A model generated the notes under the pieces. The model made no database searches and was not told the DNA's origin. It worked only from the letters and a program-made list of their open reading frames with translations. A DNA stretch of 40,447 nt. Source: Scatosoma sp045537295. GTDB taxonomy: Bacteria; Bacillota; Clostridia; Christensenellales; Borkfalkiaceae. Made by a program: the position numbers and the translations under genes. Positions within the stretch are counted from its first letter, which is position 1. Every line of letters starts with the position of its first letter. Where the stretch lies: assembly GCA_045537295.1 (NCBI GenBank), contig JAZSPG010000037.1, positions 1 to 40,447 on the forward strand, given 5' to 3'. Of the stretch, positions 1-9,057 are shown in pieces.

Positions 1-212
1 GCCACTTCTTCTTTCCGCTTTTCCAAATTGCGAAGATAGGTGAGCCGATCGTTGAGCTCGCGAAGCACTTGATCGTCGCAACTGCCCGTCATTTCCTTGC
101 GGTAACGAGCGATAAAGGGTACGGTATTTCCCTCGTCTAAAAGCGTAACGATATTTTTCGCGTGCGTGGGGTGAAGAGAAAATTCTTTGGTAATCGTTTG
201 TAAAATATCCAT
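1..212 (-). CDS. tex: Tex-family RNA-binding transcription accessory protein, N-terminal fragment
   Basis: This is the first 70 codons of a gene that runs off the left edge of the window. It starts at ATG 212-210, preceded by AAAGG. The translation includes the motif LLDEGNTVPFIARYRKEMTG (residues about 24-43), followed by an arginine/glutamate-rich helix ending in LEKRKEEV. This is the diagnostic N-terminus of Tex (YqgF/S1-containing RNA-binding protein, usually about 720 aa). The family is associated with transcription and RNA metabolism; its exact role here is unknown. It lies 32 nt downstream of the deoxyinosine glycosylase gene and is probably the distal gene of the same minus-strand unit. 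The YqgF, HhH and S1 domains lie outside the window, so integrity cannot be judged. Confidence 0.88.
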   Translation of the reverse strand, partial: MDILQTITKEFSLHPTHAKNIVTLLDEGNTVPFIARYRKEMTGSCDDQVLRELNDRLTYLRNLEKRKEEV

Positions 213-244
213 AATTTAACCTTTTTATTTATTGTTTATTTTAT

Positions 245-727
245 TCACTTAAAAACCCCGTCCAACGCGGTTTTCCAAATTTTTTCGTCAAATTTGGGAT
301 TTGCGGGGCTGGTCGAGGGCATTTTTTCATACAGAACGGGAATATCCGCGTAATTTTCTAAAAACAGCTCGTAAGCCAAAGCGCCGTTTAAGAGTATTTT
401 CTTTATATCCGCATTATCTAAAACCACCCGTAAATCCGCCGTTTCCGCGTTCTTTATCGACGAATCCGCCGAACCGATAATTTCGCACGCCGTCACCATA
501 TCCCAAAGCGCGACATTTCTACGGTATAAAAACCGCTTTTTTTCCTGCACGGTTTCAGGAATTTCTTCCCCAAAATACCCGCAAAGCATTTTCCAGAACC
601 TGTTTTGTTTATTGCCGTAATAAAAATCGATTTGCCTGCTTTTTACGGACGGAAAACTACCTAAAATCAAAACCTTGCTGTCTTTATCGAATATCGGTCC
701 AAAACCGATTTTTTTCGCGCCGTCCAT
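245..727 (-). CDS. DNA-deoxyinosine glycosylase (UDG superfamily, family 6)
   Basis: A 160-aa protein of the uracil-DNA-glycosylase fold, matching the hypoxanthine-DNA glycosylase (HDG, family 6) pattern. Visible motifs are LILGSFPSVKSR (about residues 20-31), YGNKQNRFWKML (about 37-48), ALWDMV (about 73-78) and the C-terminal MPSTSPAN (about 136-143), which corresponds to the DNA-intercalating loop of the superfamily. The family excises hypoxanthine (deaminated adenine) and sometimes uracil from DNA. The start ATG overlaps the stop of the upstream M16 gene by one base (TAATG), implying translational coupling. The window also holds a classical Ung at 38395-39063, so the organism has two distinct enzymes for deaminated bases. 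A MUG-like function is the main alternative. Confidence 0.85.
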   Translation of the reverse strand: MDGAKKIGFGPIFDKDSKVLILGSFPSVKSRQIDFYYGNKQNRFWKMLCGYFGEEIPETVQEKKRFLYRRNVALWDMVTACEIIGSADSSIKNAETADLRVVLDNADIKKILLNGALAYELFLENYADIPVLYEKMPSTSPANPKFDEKIWKTALDGVFK

Positions 728-1968
728 TAGTTAAGCGAAAACGGCTTGTCCGTATTACCAACCAACGCCACCGCTTTTTGCTTTTCGTCAAAGGCAAACG
801 CTAACGCCGATTGCACGCCGTCGAACGACATCCCGTTAATTTTTTCTAGCCGAGCCTCGAAATCGAAAATCTCATCAAAATAGAGTAAATATTTCCCGTA
901 CAACAGCATTTGCGCATTGGTGCTTTCGTTGCTGAAAAACATACCCGATTTTATTTGTTCACGGCTACGCGAGAACTCGTCTTTCGTGACGCCGTTGCGC
1001 TTTATATCGCGCACCACCTCGCAAATCGCCTCGTATGCCGATTGTTTCTCGGCGGGGTTTACCCCCGCGTAAATAATTTGGCAACCGCATTCGGCAAAGG
1101 CGGAAATATACGAATACACCGAATATGCAAGCCCGCGTTTTTCACGCACTTCTTGGAATAATCTCGAACTCATAGAACCGCCTAAAACGCCGTTCAATAC
1201 ACCTGTGTAGTCCTCTAATTCGTGCGCGCGGGGCAGGGCGGGATAGCCGATTGCGATATGCATTTGTTCGATAGGTTTTTGTTTTACTAAGCTTTGTTTT
1301 ACGGAAATAAGCTTATGCGTGCGCTTTTCAAACTCACCCTTTTCCAAATTCCCAAAATAGCTTTCCACGAGCGCTTGCGCCGTCGCGCCGTCGATTGCGC
1401 CTGCAAAGGAAATTACGATATTTTCGGGACAATAACGGGCTTTTTTATAACGCTTAATATCTTCCACGGTAAAGCTCTTTACATTCTTTGCCGTGCCTAA
1501 AATATTTCTACCGTAATTTTCCTTACCGTAAAACGCGCCCGCAAGCAAATCCAAGCACAAATCCTCGGGCGTATCCTCGTTCATTGAAATTTCTTCGCAA
1601 ACCACCCCTTTTTCGCGTTCCATTTCGTCCTCTGGGTAGGTAGAATTTAAGAATAAATCGGATAAAATCTCAAAACATTCTGCCGTGTGGTCGGAAGTGC
1701 ATTTGGAATAATAACAGGTTAAATCCTTGCCCGTAAACGCGTTTACCTGCGCGCCTAATCTGTCGAACGCGTCTGATACCTCGAATGCGTTGCGCTTTTT
1801 CGTACCTTTGAACTGCATATGTTCGATAAAATGCGAGATACCGTCCTCCGCGTCCGTTTCCGCGCTTGCGCCTGTACCCACCAAAATACCCATCGTTACG
1901 GACATAAGTCCTTGCATTTGTTTTACCACGAGCCGTAACCCGTTTTCGTATTTCTTTTCAAAAATCAT
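727..1968 (-). CDS. mlpA: M16 family zinc metallopeptidase (MlpA/YmxG-like)
   Basis: A 413-aa insulinase/mitochondrial-processing-peptidase-like protein. The inverted zinc motif HFIEH is present at residues 46-50 (HxxEH), with the downstream glutamate-rich segment EREKGVVCEEI supplying the third ligand about 75 residues later. The C-terminal inactive-type repeat contains LGGSMSSRLFQEVREKRGLAYSVYS, another family hallmark. It is cytosolic by sequence, since no signal peptide is visible. It follows the YlxY-like deacetylase by 6 nt, the same gene order as ylxY-mlpA in Bacillus subtilis, which supports the symbol. The natural substrate of this subfamily is poorly defined. A ribosome-binding site (AAAGG) lies within the end of the upstream gene. 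Confidence 0.88.
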   Translation of the reverse strand: MIFEKKYENGLRLVVKQMQGLMSVTMGILVGTGASAETDAEDGISHFIEHMQFKGTKKRNAFEVSDAFDRLGAQVNAFTGKDLTCYYSKCTSDHTAECFEILSDLFLNSTYPEDEMEREKGVVCEEISMNEDTPEDLCLDLLAGAFYGKENYGRNILGTAKNVKSFTVEDIKRYKKARYCPENIVISFAGAIDGATAQALVESYFGNLEKGEFEKRTHKLISVKQSLVKQKPIEQMHIAIGYPALPRAHELEDYTGVLNGVLGGSMSSRLFQEVREKRGLAYSVYSYISAFAECGCQIIYAGVNPAEKQSAYEAICEVVRDIKRNGVTKDEFSRSREQIKSGMFFSNESTNAQMLLYGKYLLYFDEIFDFEARLEKINGMSFDGVQSALAFAFDEKQKAVALVGNTDKPFSLN

Positions 1969-1974
1969 AAATTC

Positions 1975-2715
1975 TTATCCTTTATTCTCTGTTTGTATAT
2001 TTTCCGAAACGGTTATCGCTTTAAGCGAACGCGTTTGGTAATATTTGAGTATATCGTCCAAAGCGGACACGGTATCTTTCGTCGGGTGCATCAGCACCAA
2101 ATCCCCCGCTTTGATTTCTTTCGTCGCCCGCGTGTAAATAAGCGACGCGTCTTTATCCCGCCAGTCTATCGTATCGCGCGACCATAATATCGTTTTCATA
2201 CCCAGCATTTCGCTCGCCGAAAGCGTCGCGTTCCCGTACGCCCCAGACGGCGGTGCGAATAAAACGGGTTTCACGCCGATAGCCAGCTCGATAAAACGGT
2301 TACAATCGGAAATTTCCTTTTGATTTTGCGATAAATTTAGCTTTTTATGGTCTTTATGGAAATACCCGTGATTGCCGATTTCGTGGCCTTTTGAATAAAT
2401 ATCTTTTAGACATTCCACGTTATCGTCCGCCCAGCAACCGCCGATAAAAAAGGTGGCTTTTGCCTCGTAATCCTGCAAAATATCTAAAATTTGATACACC
2501 TCTTGCGTGCCTTGATAGACGTTGAACATCAAGGAAACGCCCTCGGAATTTGCTGAGCCGAACCTATAAATTTGACCTGCCTCACCGTCCGTTACCGTCG
2601 TTTTGGGCGGTGCTAAGCATACCGCGCCTACCGAAACAATTAAAAATCCGAGCGCTAAATTCGTAAATACCGTTAATTTTGCCGTTCGTTTGGTTTTATT
2701 ATCCTTATTTTTCAA
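1975..2715 (-). CDS. YlxY-like polysaccharide deacetylase family protein, membrane-anchored
   Basis: A NodB-homology protein of about 246 aa. I prefer the TTG start at 2715, because GAGG (2725-2722) sits 6 nt upstream and it gives a basic N-terminus (KNKDNKTKR) followed by one transmembrane segment (FTNLALGFLIVSVGAVC). An ATG at 2736 without a good ribosome-binding site is the alternative. Recognisable motifs are ATFFIGGCWA, GHEIGNHGYFHKDH (the HxxxH zinc motif) and FAPPSGAYG, then LMHP near the end. The first catalytic motif, usually TFDDG, reads FNVYQG, so the usual catalytic aspartate is missing; from memory this is common in clostridial YlxY-type proteins. Such proteins are linked to the envelope or sporulation, but catalysis is uncertain. 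Confidence 0.82.
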   Translation of the reverse strand: MKNKDNKTKRTAKLTVFTNLALGFLIVSVGAVCLAPPKTTVTDGEAGQIYRFGSANSEGVSLMFNVYQGTQEVYQILDILQDYEAKATFFIGGCWADDNVECLKDIYSKGHEIGNHGYFHKDHKKLNLSQNQKEISDCNRFIELAIGVKPVLFAPPSGAYGNATLSASEMLGMKTILWSRDTIDWRDKDASLIYTRATKEIKAGDLVLMHPTKDTVSALDDILKYYQTRSLKAITVSENIQTENKG

Positions 2716-2782
2716 AGCACACCTCGAAAAAAGCATTTTCGTAATATATTATTTCGCTTTTTTGCAAGTTATGCCTAAACGG

Positions 2783-5167
2783 TTATTTTATCTTGACGAT
2801 AGTTACACCCGTTTCGCCCTCGCCGTATTTGCCATAGCGGTATTCCGCGATATTTTTATGCGTGCGCAAGAAGTCGTGAATCCCCGCGCGGAGCTTGCCC
2901 GTACCTACGCCGTGCACGATACGCACTTCTTCTAAATTTGCAATTACCGCCGAATCGATAAACGCCTCGATATCGGGTAACGCCTCGTGGACCGTTTTGC
3001 CGATAACGTTAATTTCTAAGGTAGGCGCGGGTTTGGGAGTAAGCGTTTTTATCACCTTTACCCGTTCCTGCTTTTTATCCTTTTTAGCAGTTTGCGCTTT
3101 TTCCGTTTGAATTACAAGCGATAACTCGGAAATTTTACTGCGGATTTTAATACTTCCGCAAAGCACTTCCGCCTCGTTTTTTTGCGGGCGAACGCTTTGT
3201 ACTACGCCCGTTTGGTTTACGCTCTTTACGTAAACTTTATCGCCCGCTTTCAAGCTTTCCGCTTTCACCTGCTCGAACTGCGGACGGATAATTTCCTCCG
3301 CTTCGATATCGTACGCTTTGTCGGAAAGCCTGTTTTTTAAGGTACGCGCTTTAATTAAATCCGCTTCGGTTATCTTTTCTTTGGCAAAAATACCCTCAAT
3401 TTCCTCTAAAATTTCCTCCGCCTGCGCCGTTTTTTCACGGATTATACGGCGAGATTCCGCTTTCGCGGATGCCGTTAATTTTTCTTTTTCCTTTTTTAAT
3501 TTTTCCTGTTCCTCAGCTAAAATGCGGTGTTTTTCCTGCCATTCGGATTTTAAGCGGTTACATTCCTTTAAGGTTTCCTCGGCGGTAATTCGGCTTTCTT
3601 CCGCGCTACGAACGATATGCTCAAAGCGTTGCGCGTCGTCCGATAAATTCAAAAGCGCCTCGTCTAAAATCTCGGTTTTTAAGCCTAATCTTCTGGAAAT
3701 TGCCAAAGCGTTACTTGACCCCGGTAAGCCTATCCGCATTATATACAAGGGCTGTAAGGTGTTGGCGTCAAATTCCATACACGCGTTTTGGATACCTTCC
3801 GCGGAAAACGCGAACTCTTTTAACGCGGTGTAATGCGTAGTGACGACGCCCGCGCAACCCGTTTTTAACAAATACGCCACGATGGCTTTTGCCAGCGCTT
3901 GTCCTTCGTCTGGGTCCGTACCGCCACCCAACTCGTCGATAAGCACCAAGCTTTTCGCGTTCGCGTTGTTGACGATATGAATAATATTCGTAATATGCGA
4001 CGAAAAGGTGGACAGGCTTTCCTCAATGCTTTGCGCGTCGCCGATATCACAATAAATTTCTTCGAACACCGCGAGTTTCGCGCGTTTTGCGGGTACGAAC
4101 AGTCCGCACATAGCCATCATACAAAATAAGCCCACCATTTTCAGCGTAACCGTTTTACCGCCCGTATTCGGTCCGCTAATCAGCAAAAACCGATAATCTT
4201 CGCCCAGCGCTAAACTGACGGGAACGACTTTTTTTCTATCGATTAACGGGTGTCTGCCTTGGTCGATTTGAATTGCGCCTTTATCGTTGATTTCGGGTTG
4301 AATACAGCCGAGTTTGTACGCATATTCGGCGCGGGCGTACGCGCAGTCAAGCTCTTCAAGCAAGGTAATATCCAAAGCAAGTTCATCCGCAATAAAGCCT
4401 ACGCGACGGGACAGCTCGCTTAAAATCCTTTCAACTTCTTCCTTTTCGTCAATCGCCAGCGAGCGAAGTTCGTTGTTCATTTCCAAAACTTCCTCGGGTT
4501 CGATAAAAAAGGTAGCACCACTTGCCGATTTATCGTGGATAAACCCTTTAATATTGCGCTTGTACTCGGCTCGGACGGGCAATACGTAGCGGTTGTCGCG
4601 CATTGTAACGATACTTTCCTGTAAATACTTCCCCTCTCCGCCCGTTAAATATTCGCTCAGCCGAGAACGAATTTTTTCGTTGAGCAACCGAATTTCACGG
4701 CGCAAAGAATATAATTTATCGCTCGCATAATCGCTTACTTCGCTATCGTTTATAATCTTTACGCGAATATCCTCTTCTAAGTTCGCGTCGAAATATAACC
4801 TATTTGCAATCGCTTTCGTTTGCGTTACCGTTTCGTCCGTAACGCAAGTTATGCTCGTATGCGCAATTCTCGCGCTACGCAATAAATTTTCCGCTTTCAA
4901 AAGCTCCCCGCAGGAAAGTGTGGAAAGTTTTTTCGCTCTGCCGAGTTCGTCGGAAAAAGCGGGGAAATACTCTATTTTAGATACGCCGTAGGAAAACAAC
5001 AACGCGATACATTCCTCCGTGATTTTCAAGCGCAGTTTCGCTTCTTTCAAATCGGGCGTAGGTCGCGTGTTGCAAAGCAAGCTCTTCCCGCCTTCTAAGC
5101 TCGTATACGCCGAGGCAAGCGCAAGAATTTTATTCAGTTCGGTTTTTTCAATAGCGTGTGCGTTCAT
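2783..5167 (-). CDS. mutS2: MutS2 / RqcU ATPase with C-terminal Smr domain
   Basis: A 794-aa protein of normal length for MutS2. It has a clamp/lever region, the ABC-type ATPase with Walker A GPNTGGKT (residues 332-339), Walker B LVLIDELGGGTDPDEG, a long coiled coil rich in K/E/A (about 510-620), a KOW-like segment (SLKAGDKVYVKSVNQTGVV) and a C-terminal Smr domain with VHGVGTGKLR. In Bacillus subtilis this protein (RqcU) acts on collided ribosomes; older literature gives it roles in recombination suppression. The first Smr motif, normally LDLRG, reads INVIG, so nuclease activity is doubtful. Its ATG overlaps the stop of the upstream U32 gene (TAATG), with GGGGAG as ribosome-binding site. Confidence 0.95.
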   Translation of the reverse strand: MNAHAIEKTELNKILALASAYTSLEGGKSLLCNTRPTPDLKEAKLRLKITEECIALLFSYGVSKIEYFPAFSDELGRAKKLSTLSCGELLKAENLLRSARIAHTSITCVTDETVTQTKAIANRLYFDANLEEDIRVKIINDSEVSDYASDKLYSLRREIRLLNEKIRSRLSEYLTGGEGKYLQESIVTMRDNRYVLPVRAEYKRNIKGFIHDKSASGATFFIEPEEVLEMNNELRSLAIDEKEEVERILSELSRRVGFIADELALDITLLEELDCAYARAEYAYKLGCIQPEINDKGAIQIDQGRHPLIDRKKVVPVSLALGEDYRFLLISGPNTGGKTVTLKMVGLFCMMAMCGLFVPAKRAKLAVFEEIYCDIGDAQSIEESLSTFSSHITNIIHIVNNANAKSLVLIDELGGGTDPDEGQALAKAIVAYLLKTGCAGVVTTHYTALKEFAFSAEGIQNACMEFDANTLQPLYIMRIGLPGSSNALAISRRLGLKTEILDEALLNLSDDAQRFEHIVRSAEESRITAEETLKECNRLKSEWQEKHRILAEEQEKLKKEKEKLTASAKAESRRIIREKTAQAEEILEEIEGIFAKEKITEADLIKARTLKNRLSDKAYDIEAEEIIRPQFEQVKAESLKAGDKVYVKSVNQTGVVQSVRPQKNEAEVLCGSIKIRSKISELSLVIQTEKAQTAKKDKKQERVKVIKTLTPKPAPTLEINVIGKTVHEALPDIEAFIDSAVIANLEEVRIVHGVGTGKLRAGIHDFLRTHKNIAEYRYGKYGEGETGVTIVKIK

Positions 5168-7302
5168 TATAACACTCCCCGTTTCGCGTGTCCGTAGGTA
5201 TACCCCGTAAACTCTTTATTCTCTACCGTTAAATCTATCAATTCCCCCGTTTTTTGAGGCATTTCGCTTTGTAAATAGCTACAATTATACACCTCAAACC
5301 GACAATTTCCTTTGCCGTCCACATAACGCCGAACGGGGAATTTCCTTGCTCCCTCGTCTGTTAAGGTATATACTCTCTTTTTATCACAAACGGAACAAGT
5401 TTTGCCAAACGGACAATAACATAAATCCATAAGTTTTATCCCGCCCTCGCGTAAAACGAACGACTTTTCGCTCATTAGCGCGTCCGTTTCTTTCTCGTTG
5501 AGTTCCTTAGATACCGCGTAATAATCCACGGGTATATTCGCAAGCGAAACGCGGTTGCAAATATTTAATCCCGTGCCCAAAAAAAGCTTTAATCCGTGCT
5601 TTTTTGCAAACTCTATCGCCCCGTAATTCTCCGCGTACACGCCGTCTATTTTTGCTTGCGTGAGCCACGAAACGATTGCTTTTTCGTCCTCGTCGGTGCA
5701 AAACGGCGGATAATATAAATATCTTTCAAATGCACCGTCTATAAAACTTTGCGGTAATTTTTCCCCGTAATCGTTTGCTTTATAAATGGCAATATCCGTT
5801 TGCATTTTAGTGAAATCACTTGCAATCACCGCGCGTTTTTTATGATTTCCTCTCAGCATAGCGCTGTCTAAGAGCAAGTATTCGTAAAGCGGGCGTTTTG
5901 TATTGAACACCTCGTCGTAAAAACGCCGTCGAAACGCGTTGAGCTCAGATTTCGCGATAAAAATATCCCCGACGACCTGTACATTTTCGAATTGAATTTC
6001 CGCAGGAAAAGCGTCCGTTTTACTAAAACACGCGCAAAGCTCCTCCCTCGTTAGCGGTCGGTTTTTCGCGGTTTGCAAAATAAAATCGCCCGTAACCGTT
6101 ACGCCGTTTGCCTTGGCGATAGGCGGTTGATTTTCTATAAATTCCAAGCTTACACACAAGGTTTTTTTGCATTCCTTGGCTAAAATCCGCGTATTTACCG
6201 CCGTATCCGTCGTAATAAACACACTATCCCCGTTTTTCAATTTGGTTTTCGAGCGGATAATAAAGCCTTTGTTTTGCGTTTTTTCAAATACCGCTCCGCC
6301 AACCTCTTTCCCGTCGCGCAAAATTTTGAACGCGTCGCCCGCTTGTGAGGAAAAACGGCTTTCCACGAAATAATTACCGTTTACGACCTTTACTACCCCG
6401 ACTTTTTCGCCCAAATGCCCTTGTATCGCGGTGGATAACAAACGCTTGTCCTGACCGAACGCAAGACCTTTGGTGTAATTTCCGCGGTTGTAGGTGCGTT
6501 TCAAATCAGACAAAAGCGGTTGTGCATTGTTTCCGTCTAAAATTGCACGGTAGTAATGTACCGCCGAACCCACGTATTCCGCTCGGCGCATTCTACCCTC
6601 TATCTTAAAAGAGGTAACGCCCGCTTCGATAAATTTTTGAATATCCTCGCCCACGCATAAGTCGGACAAAGACAACGCGTACGTTTTTTCCTGATTGCCG
6701 TTTCTGTCGTATGCGTATAATTTTCGGCAGGGCTGTTTGCATCTACCGCGATTACCGCTGTTTCCGCCTGCAAACGAGGAAAAATAGCATTGTCCCGAAT
6801 ACGCCGTGCAAAGCGCGCCTTGCACGAACACTTCCGTTTCGATAATTTTCGTAATTTTCCGTATTTCGCTCAAAGGTGTTTCCCTTGCCAAAATCACGCG
6901 GGAAAAACCGCAGTTTTTCGCAAAGACCGCGCCGTTTTCGTTACAAATTCCCGCTTGCGTGCTTAAATGCAAGATTATTTGCGGGTATTTTTCTTTAACC
7001 GCTTTACCAAGTAACGCGTCCTGCAAGATAATCGCGTCTACACCGTAGCCCCAAACGCAAAGCAAAGCGCGGAGAAATTCTTCCATATCTCCGTCTTTCA
7101 CAACCGTGTTCATTGCTATATACGTTTTTACGCCGAAAAACCGCGCTTTTTTGACGAGCGCGCGCAAACCCTCGTTATCGAAATTTTCCGCGCTTTGACG
7201 GGCGGAAAACGCCTTAAAACCGAGGTATATCGCGTCCGCTCCGCAAGCGATTGCGGTATTTGCGCTTTGCAAATTCCCGGCGGGTGCTAAAAGTTCGGTC
7301 AT
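5167..7302 (-). CDS. U32 family protein (RlhA-type, with DUF3656-like C-terminus)
   Basis: A 711-aa protein beginning TELLAPAGNLQSANTAIACG, the typical U32 barrel start. The U32 signature is clear around residues 155-195: EVFVQGALCTAYSGQC and later NRGRCKQPCR, providing conserved cysteines. The C-terminus has a further cysteine cluster (CYCPFGKTCSVC). Long U32 proteins with a DUF3656 region resemble RlhA, which hydroxylates 23S rRNA C2501 in Escherichia coli; shorter relatives act on tRNA (TrhP) or ubiquinone synthesis. I infer an RNA-hydroxylation role but cannot separate it from other U32 activities. It is separated from hprK by a single base and overlaps mutS2 by one base, so it is inside the uvrC-to-tex unit. 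Confidence 0.85.
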   Translation of the reverse strand: MTELLAPAGNLQSANTAIACGADAIYLGFKAFSARQSAENFDNEGLRALVKKARFFGVKTYIAMNTVVKDGDMEEFLRALLCVWGYGVDAIILQDALLGKAVKEKYPQIILHLSTQAGICNENGAVFAKNCGFSRVILARETPLSEIRKITKIIETEVFVQGALCTAYSGQCYFSSFAGGNSGNRGRCKQPCRKLYAYDRNGNQEKTYALSLSDLCVGEDIQKFIEAGVTSFKIEGRMRRAEYVGSAVHYYRAILDGNNAQPLLSDLKRTYNRGNYTKGLAFGQDKRLLSTAIQGHLGEKVGVVKVVNGNYFVESRFSSQAGDAFKILRDGKEVGGAVFEKTQNKGFIIRSKTKLKNGDSVFITTDTAVNTRILAKECKKTLCVSLEFIENQPPIAKANGVTVTGDFILQTAKNRPLTREELCACFSKTDAFPAEIQFENVQVVGDIFIAKSELNAFRRRFYDEVFNTKRPLYEYLLLDSAMLRGNHKKRAVIASDFTKMQTDIAIYKANDYGEKLPQSFIDGAFERYLYYPPFCTDEDEKAIVSWLTQAKIDGVYAENYGAIEFAKKHGLKLFLGTGLNICNRVSLANIPVDYYAVSKELNEKETDALMSEKSFVLREGGIKLMDLCYCPFGKTCSVCDKKRVYTLTDEGARKFPVRRYVDGKGNCRFEVYNCSYLQSEMPQKTGELIDLTVENKEFTGYTYGHAKRGVL

Positions 7303-7303
7303 A

Positions 7304-8227
7304 TTATCTTCCTATGCTTCTTGTAATCAATTCTTCGGACGCGTCGTAACCCATACTCTTCAAACGGAAATTACGCGCCGCCACCTCGATAAGTATCGCC
7401 AAATTCCGACCAGGACTTACGGGTATGGTGAGTTTGGGGATTTTTATCCCAAAATAATCCGTCGTGGACACCTCGTCGCCGATTCTGTCGTATTCCTTGC
7501 CCTGTTGCCAAGTTTCGAACTGGATAACGAGCTGGATTTGCTTTTCGTCGAGTACCGAACCCGAACCGTACATACTTTTCACGTTGATAATGCCGATACC
7601 GCGAAGTTCCATAAAGTAACGGATAATATCGGGCGCAGTACCGTATAATTCGTTGGCAATTTCTTTGATAATGACGTTATCGTCCGCTATCAATCTGTGT
7701 CCGCGCTTGATAAGTTCCATCGCCGTTTCGCTTTTGCCTACCCCACTCTTGCCCGTAAGCAAAATCCCCACGCCGAACACTTCCATTAAAACACCGTGTT
7801 CGGTGACGGACGGGGCTAATAAACGGTTGAGGTAGATATATAAACTGCTCATTACGTCCGTCGTGATTTTTGCGCAACGGAAAATAGGACAGGACACCGC
7901 TTTCGCCGTTTCAACGAGTTCGGGAAGCGCTGGCAAATCACGGCTTAAAATAATACAGGGCAATTCGCCGTGTTCGAATAAACCCGCTATTTTTTGACGG
8001 CGTTCCTCGCTGGAAAAGGTGCGTAAATACTCGTATTCCGCCAACCCGAACACGATAATTCTGCGCGAGTCATAATAGTTATAAAACCCGTCGCCGAGCT
8101 GTAACCCCGGGCGTTCGACGCTCATACTTGCAAGCGTGACCACGCCTCTGCCCGCGTACACGATTTCCAAACCTAAATCGTAAGCAAATTTATCCAACAT
8201 AACGCTTTGCGTAACGTGCGCGCTCAT
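7304..8227 (-). CDS. hprK: HPr kinase/phosphorylase
   Basis: A 307-aa bifunctional serine kinase/phosphorylase of HPr, the sensor of carbon catabolite repression in Bacillota. The P-loop GKSGVGKS is at residues 159-166, preceded by the conserved EHGVLMEVFGVGILLTG with H144 and followed by RGHRLIADDNV. The HprK signature ELRGIGIINVKSMYG is at about 207-221. I place the start at ATG 8227 because GGAGGAA lies just upstream and the ATG overlaps the stop of the preceding HAD gene (ATGA). A 22-codon upstream extension (to 8293) lies within the HAD gene and is not conserved family sequence. Its presence implies HPr-Ser46 phosphorylation and a CcpA-type network, although no ptsH or ccpA is in view. 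Confidence 0.95.
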   Translation of the reverse strand: MSAHVTQSVMLDKFAYDLGLEIVYAGRGVVTLASMSVERPGLQLGDGFYNYYDSRRIIVFGLAEYEYLRTFSSEERRQKIAGLFEHGELPCIILSRDLPALPELVETAKAVSCPIFRCAKITTDVMSSLYIYLNRLLAPSVTEHGVLMEVFGVGILLTGKSGVGKSETAMELIKRGHRLIADDNVIIKEIANELYGTAPDIIRYFMELRGIGIINVKSMYGSGSVLDEKQIQLVIQFETWQQGKEYDRIGDEVSTTDYFGIKIPKLTIPVSPGRNLAILIEVAARNFRLKSMGYDASEELITRSIGR

Positions 8228-9057
8228 ATTTCTTCCTCCATATACCCGTATTTTTGTATAATTTCGGCAATCGCGCCGTCCTCGTTCGTACAATCGATTA
8301 CCACCGCCTCTTTCTTTAAGCGTTCGTCCGCATTTTTCACGGCAATCCCCAGCCCCGCCTTTTTAATCATAGGTATATCGTTGAGCTGGTCGCCAACGGC
8401 TATCGTTTTACTGAGCGGAACGCCGTAATACTTAGCTAAAAATTCCACCGCCGTACCCTTGGAATAGTTCGCATTGATAACCTCCACCAAAAATTCGGCG
8501 CTTTGCGTGATTTCACAGCCCTTAAACCCTGCCTTTTCAAGCTCTTGCATAATGTAAGGGGTTTGGCTGGGTTCTACCATCGCCAAAATTTTATAAGAGC
8601 ATAAGCCTGTTTCTTCCACGAACTTAGACAAGGATTTATCCGTTATAAGCGTAGCTTTCATTCTCACCGCCCTTTCGTAATCCCTTAACGCCTTATCGTC
8701 CATATTCGAGTAAAACTCTTTTTCGCCGTAAAGGTGAATATGCAAATTAAGTTCTTCCATTTTACGACATACCGCAACCGTCGTGGCGTTGGACAGCATA
8801 CCGCTCAACAAAAATTCTCCCGATTGCGTGTCGATAATCACCGCGCCTTGACAGCAGGAAACTGCGCCCTTTAAGCCAAGCTCTTGCGCGCGAGATAAAA
8901 TACCGTAATGCAATCTGCCCGTAGATATAGCAAACTTACCGCCGTCCGCGACATATTTCTCTATTGCCTCTTTATTTTTGCGCGGGATTTCGCCGTTACT
9001 TTTTACCAGCGTTCCGTCAAAATCAGAAACGATTAACCCATAATTTATCTTTTGCAT
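8224..9057 (-). CDS. Cof-type HAD-IIB family hydrolase
   Basis: A 277-aa haloacid-dehalogenase phosphatase. Motif I is DFDGTLVKSNGEIP (nucleophile Asp about residue 13), motif II is ISTGR, and motif IV is GDQLNDIPMIKKAGLGIAVKNADERLK, the standard Cof/YidA C-terminal block. A IIB cap lies between about residues 85 and 200. Family members dephosphorylate sugar phosphates, FMN and similar small molecules, and the substrate cannot be read from sequence. The ATG directly abuts the stop of uvrC, and its own stop overlaps the hprK start by four bases. The position next to hprK could suggest a link to sugar-phosphate metabolism, but that is inference. Confidence 0.92.
   Translation of the reverse strand: MQKINYGLIVSDFDGTLVKSNGEIPRKNKEAIEKYVADGGKFAISTGRLHYGILSRAQELGLKGAVSCCQGAVIIDTQSGEFLLSGMLSNATTVAVCRKMEELNLHIHLYGEKEFYSNMDDKALRDYERAVRMKATLITDKSLSKFVEETGLCSYKILAMVEPSQTPYIMQELEKAGFKGCEITQSAEFLVEVINANYSKGTAVEFLAKYYGVPLSKTIAVGDQLNDIPMIKKAGLGIAVKNADERLKKEAVVIDCTNEDGAIAEIIQKYGYMEEEI

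Noticed and set aside
8228..8293. 22-codon N-terminal extension of hprK
   Set aside because: It lies in the upstream HAD gene, is not HprK-like, and the ATGA overlap with GGAGGAA identifies 8227 as the start.
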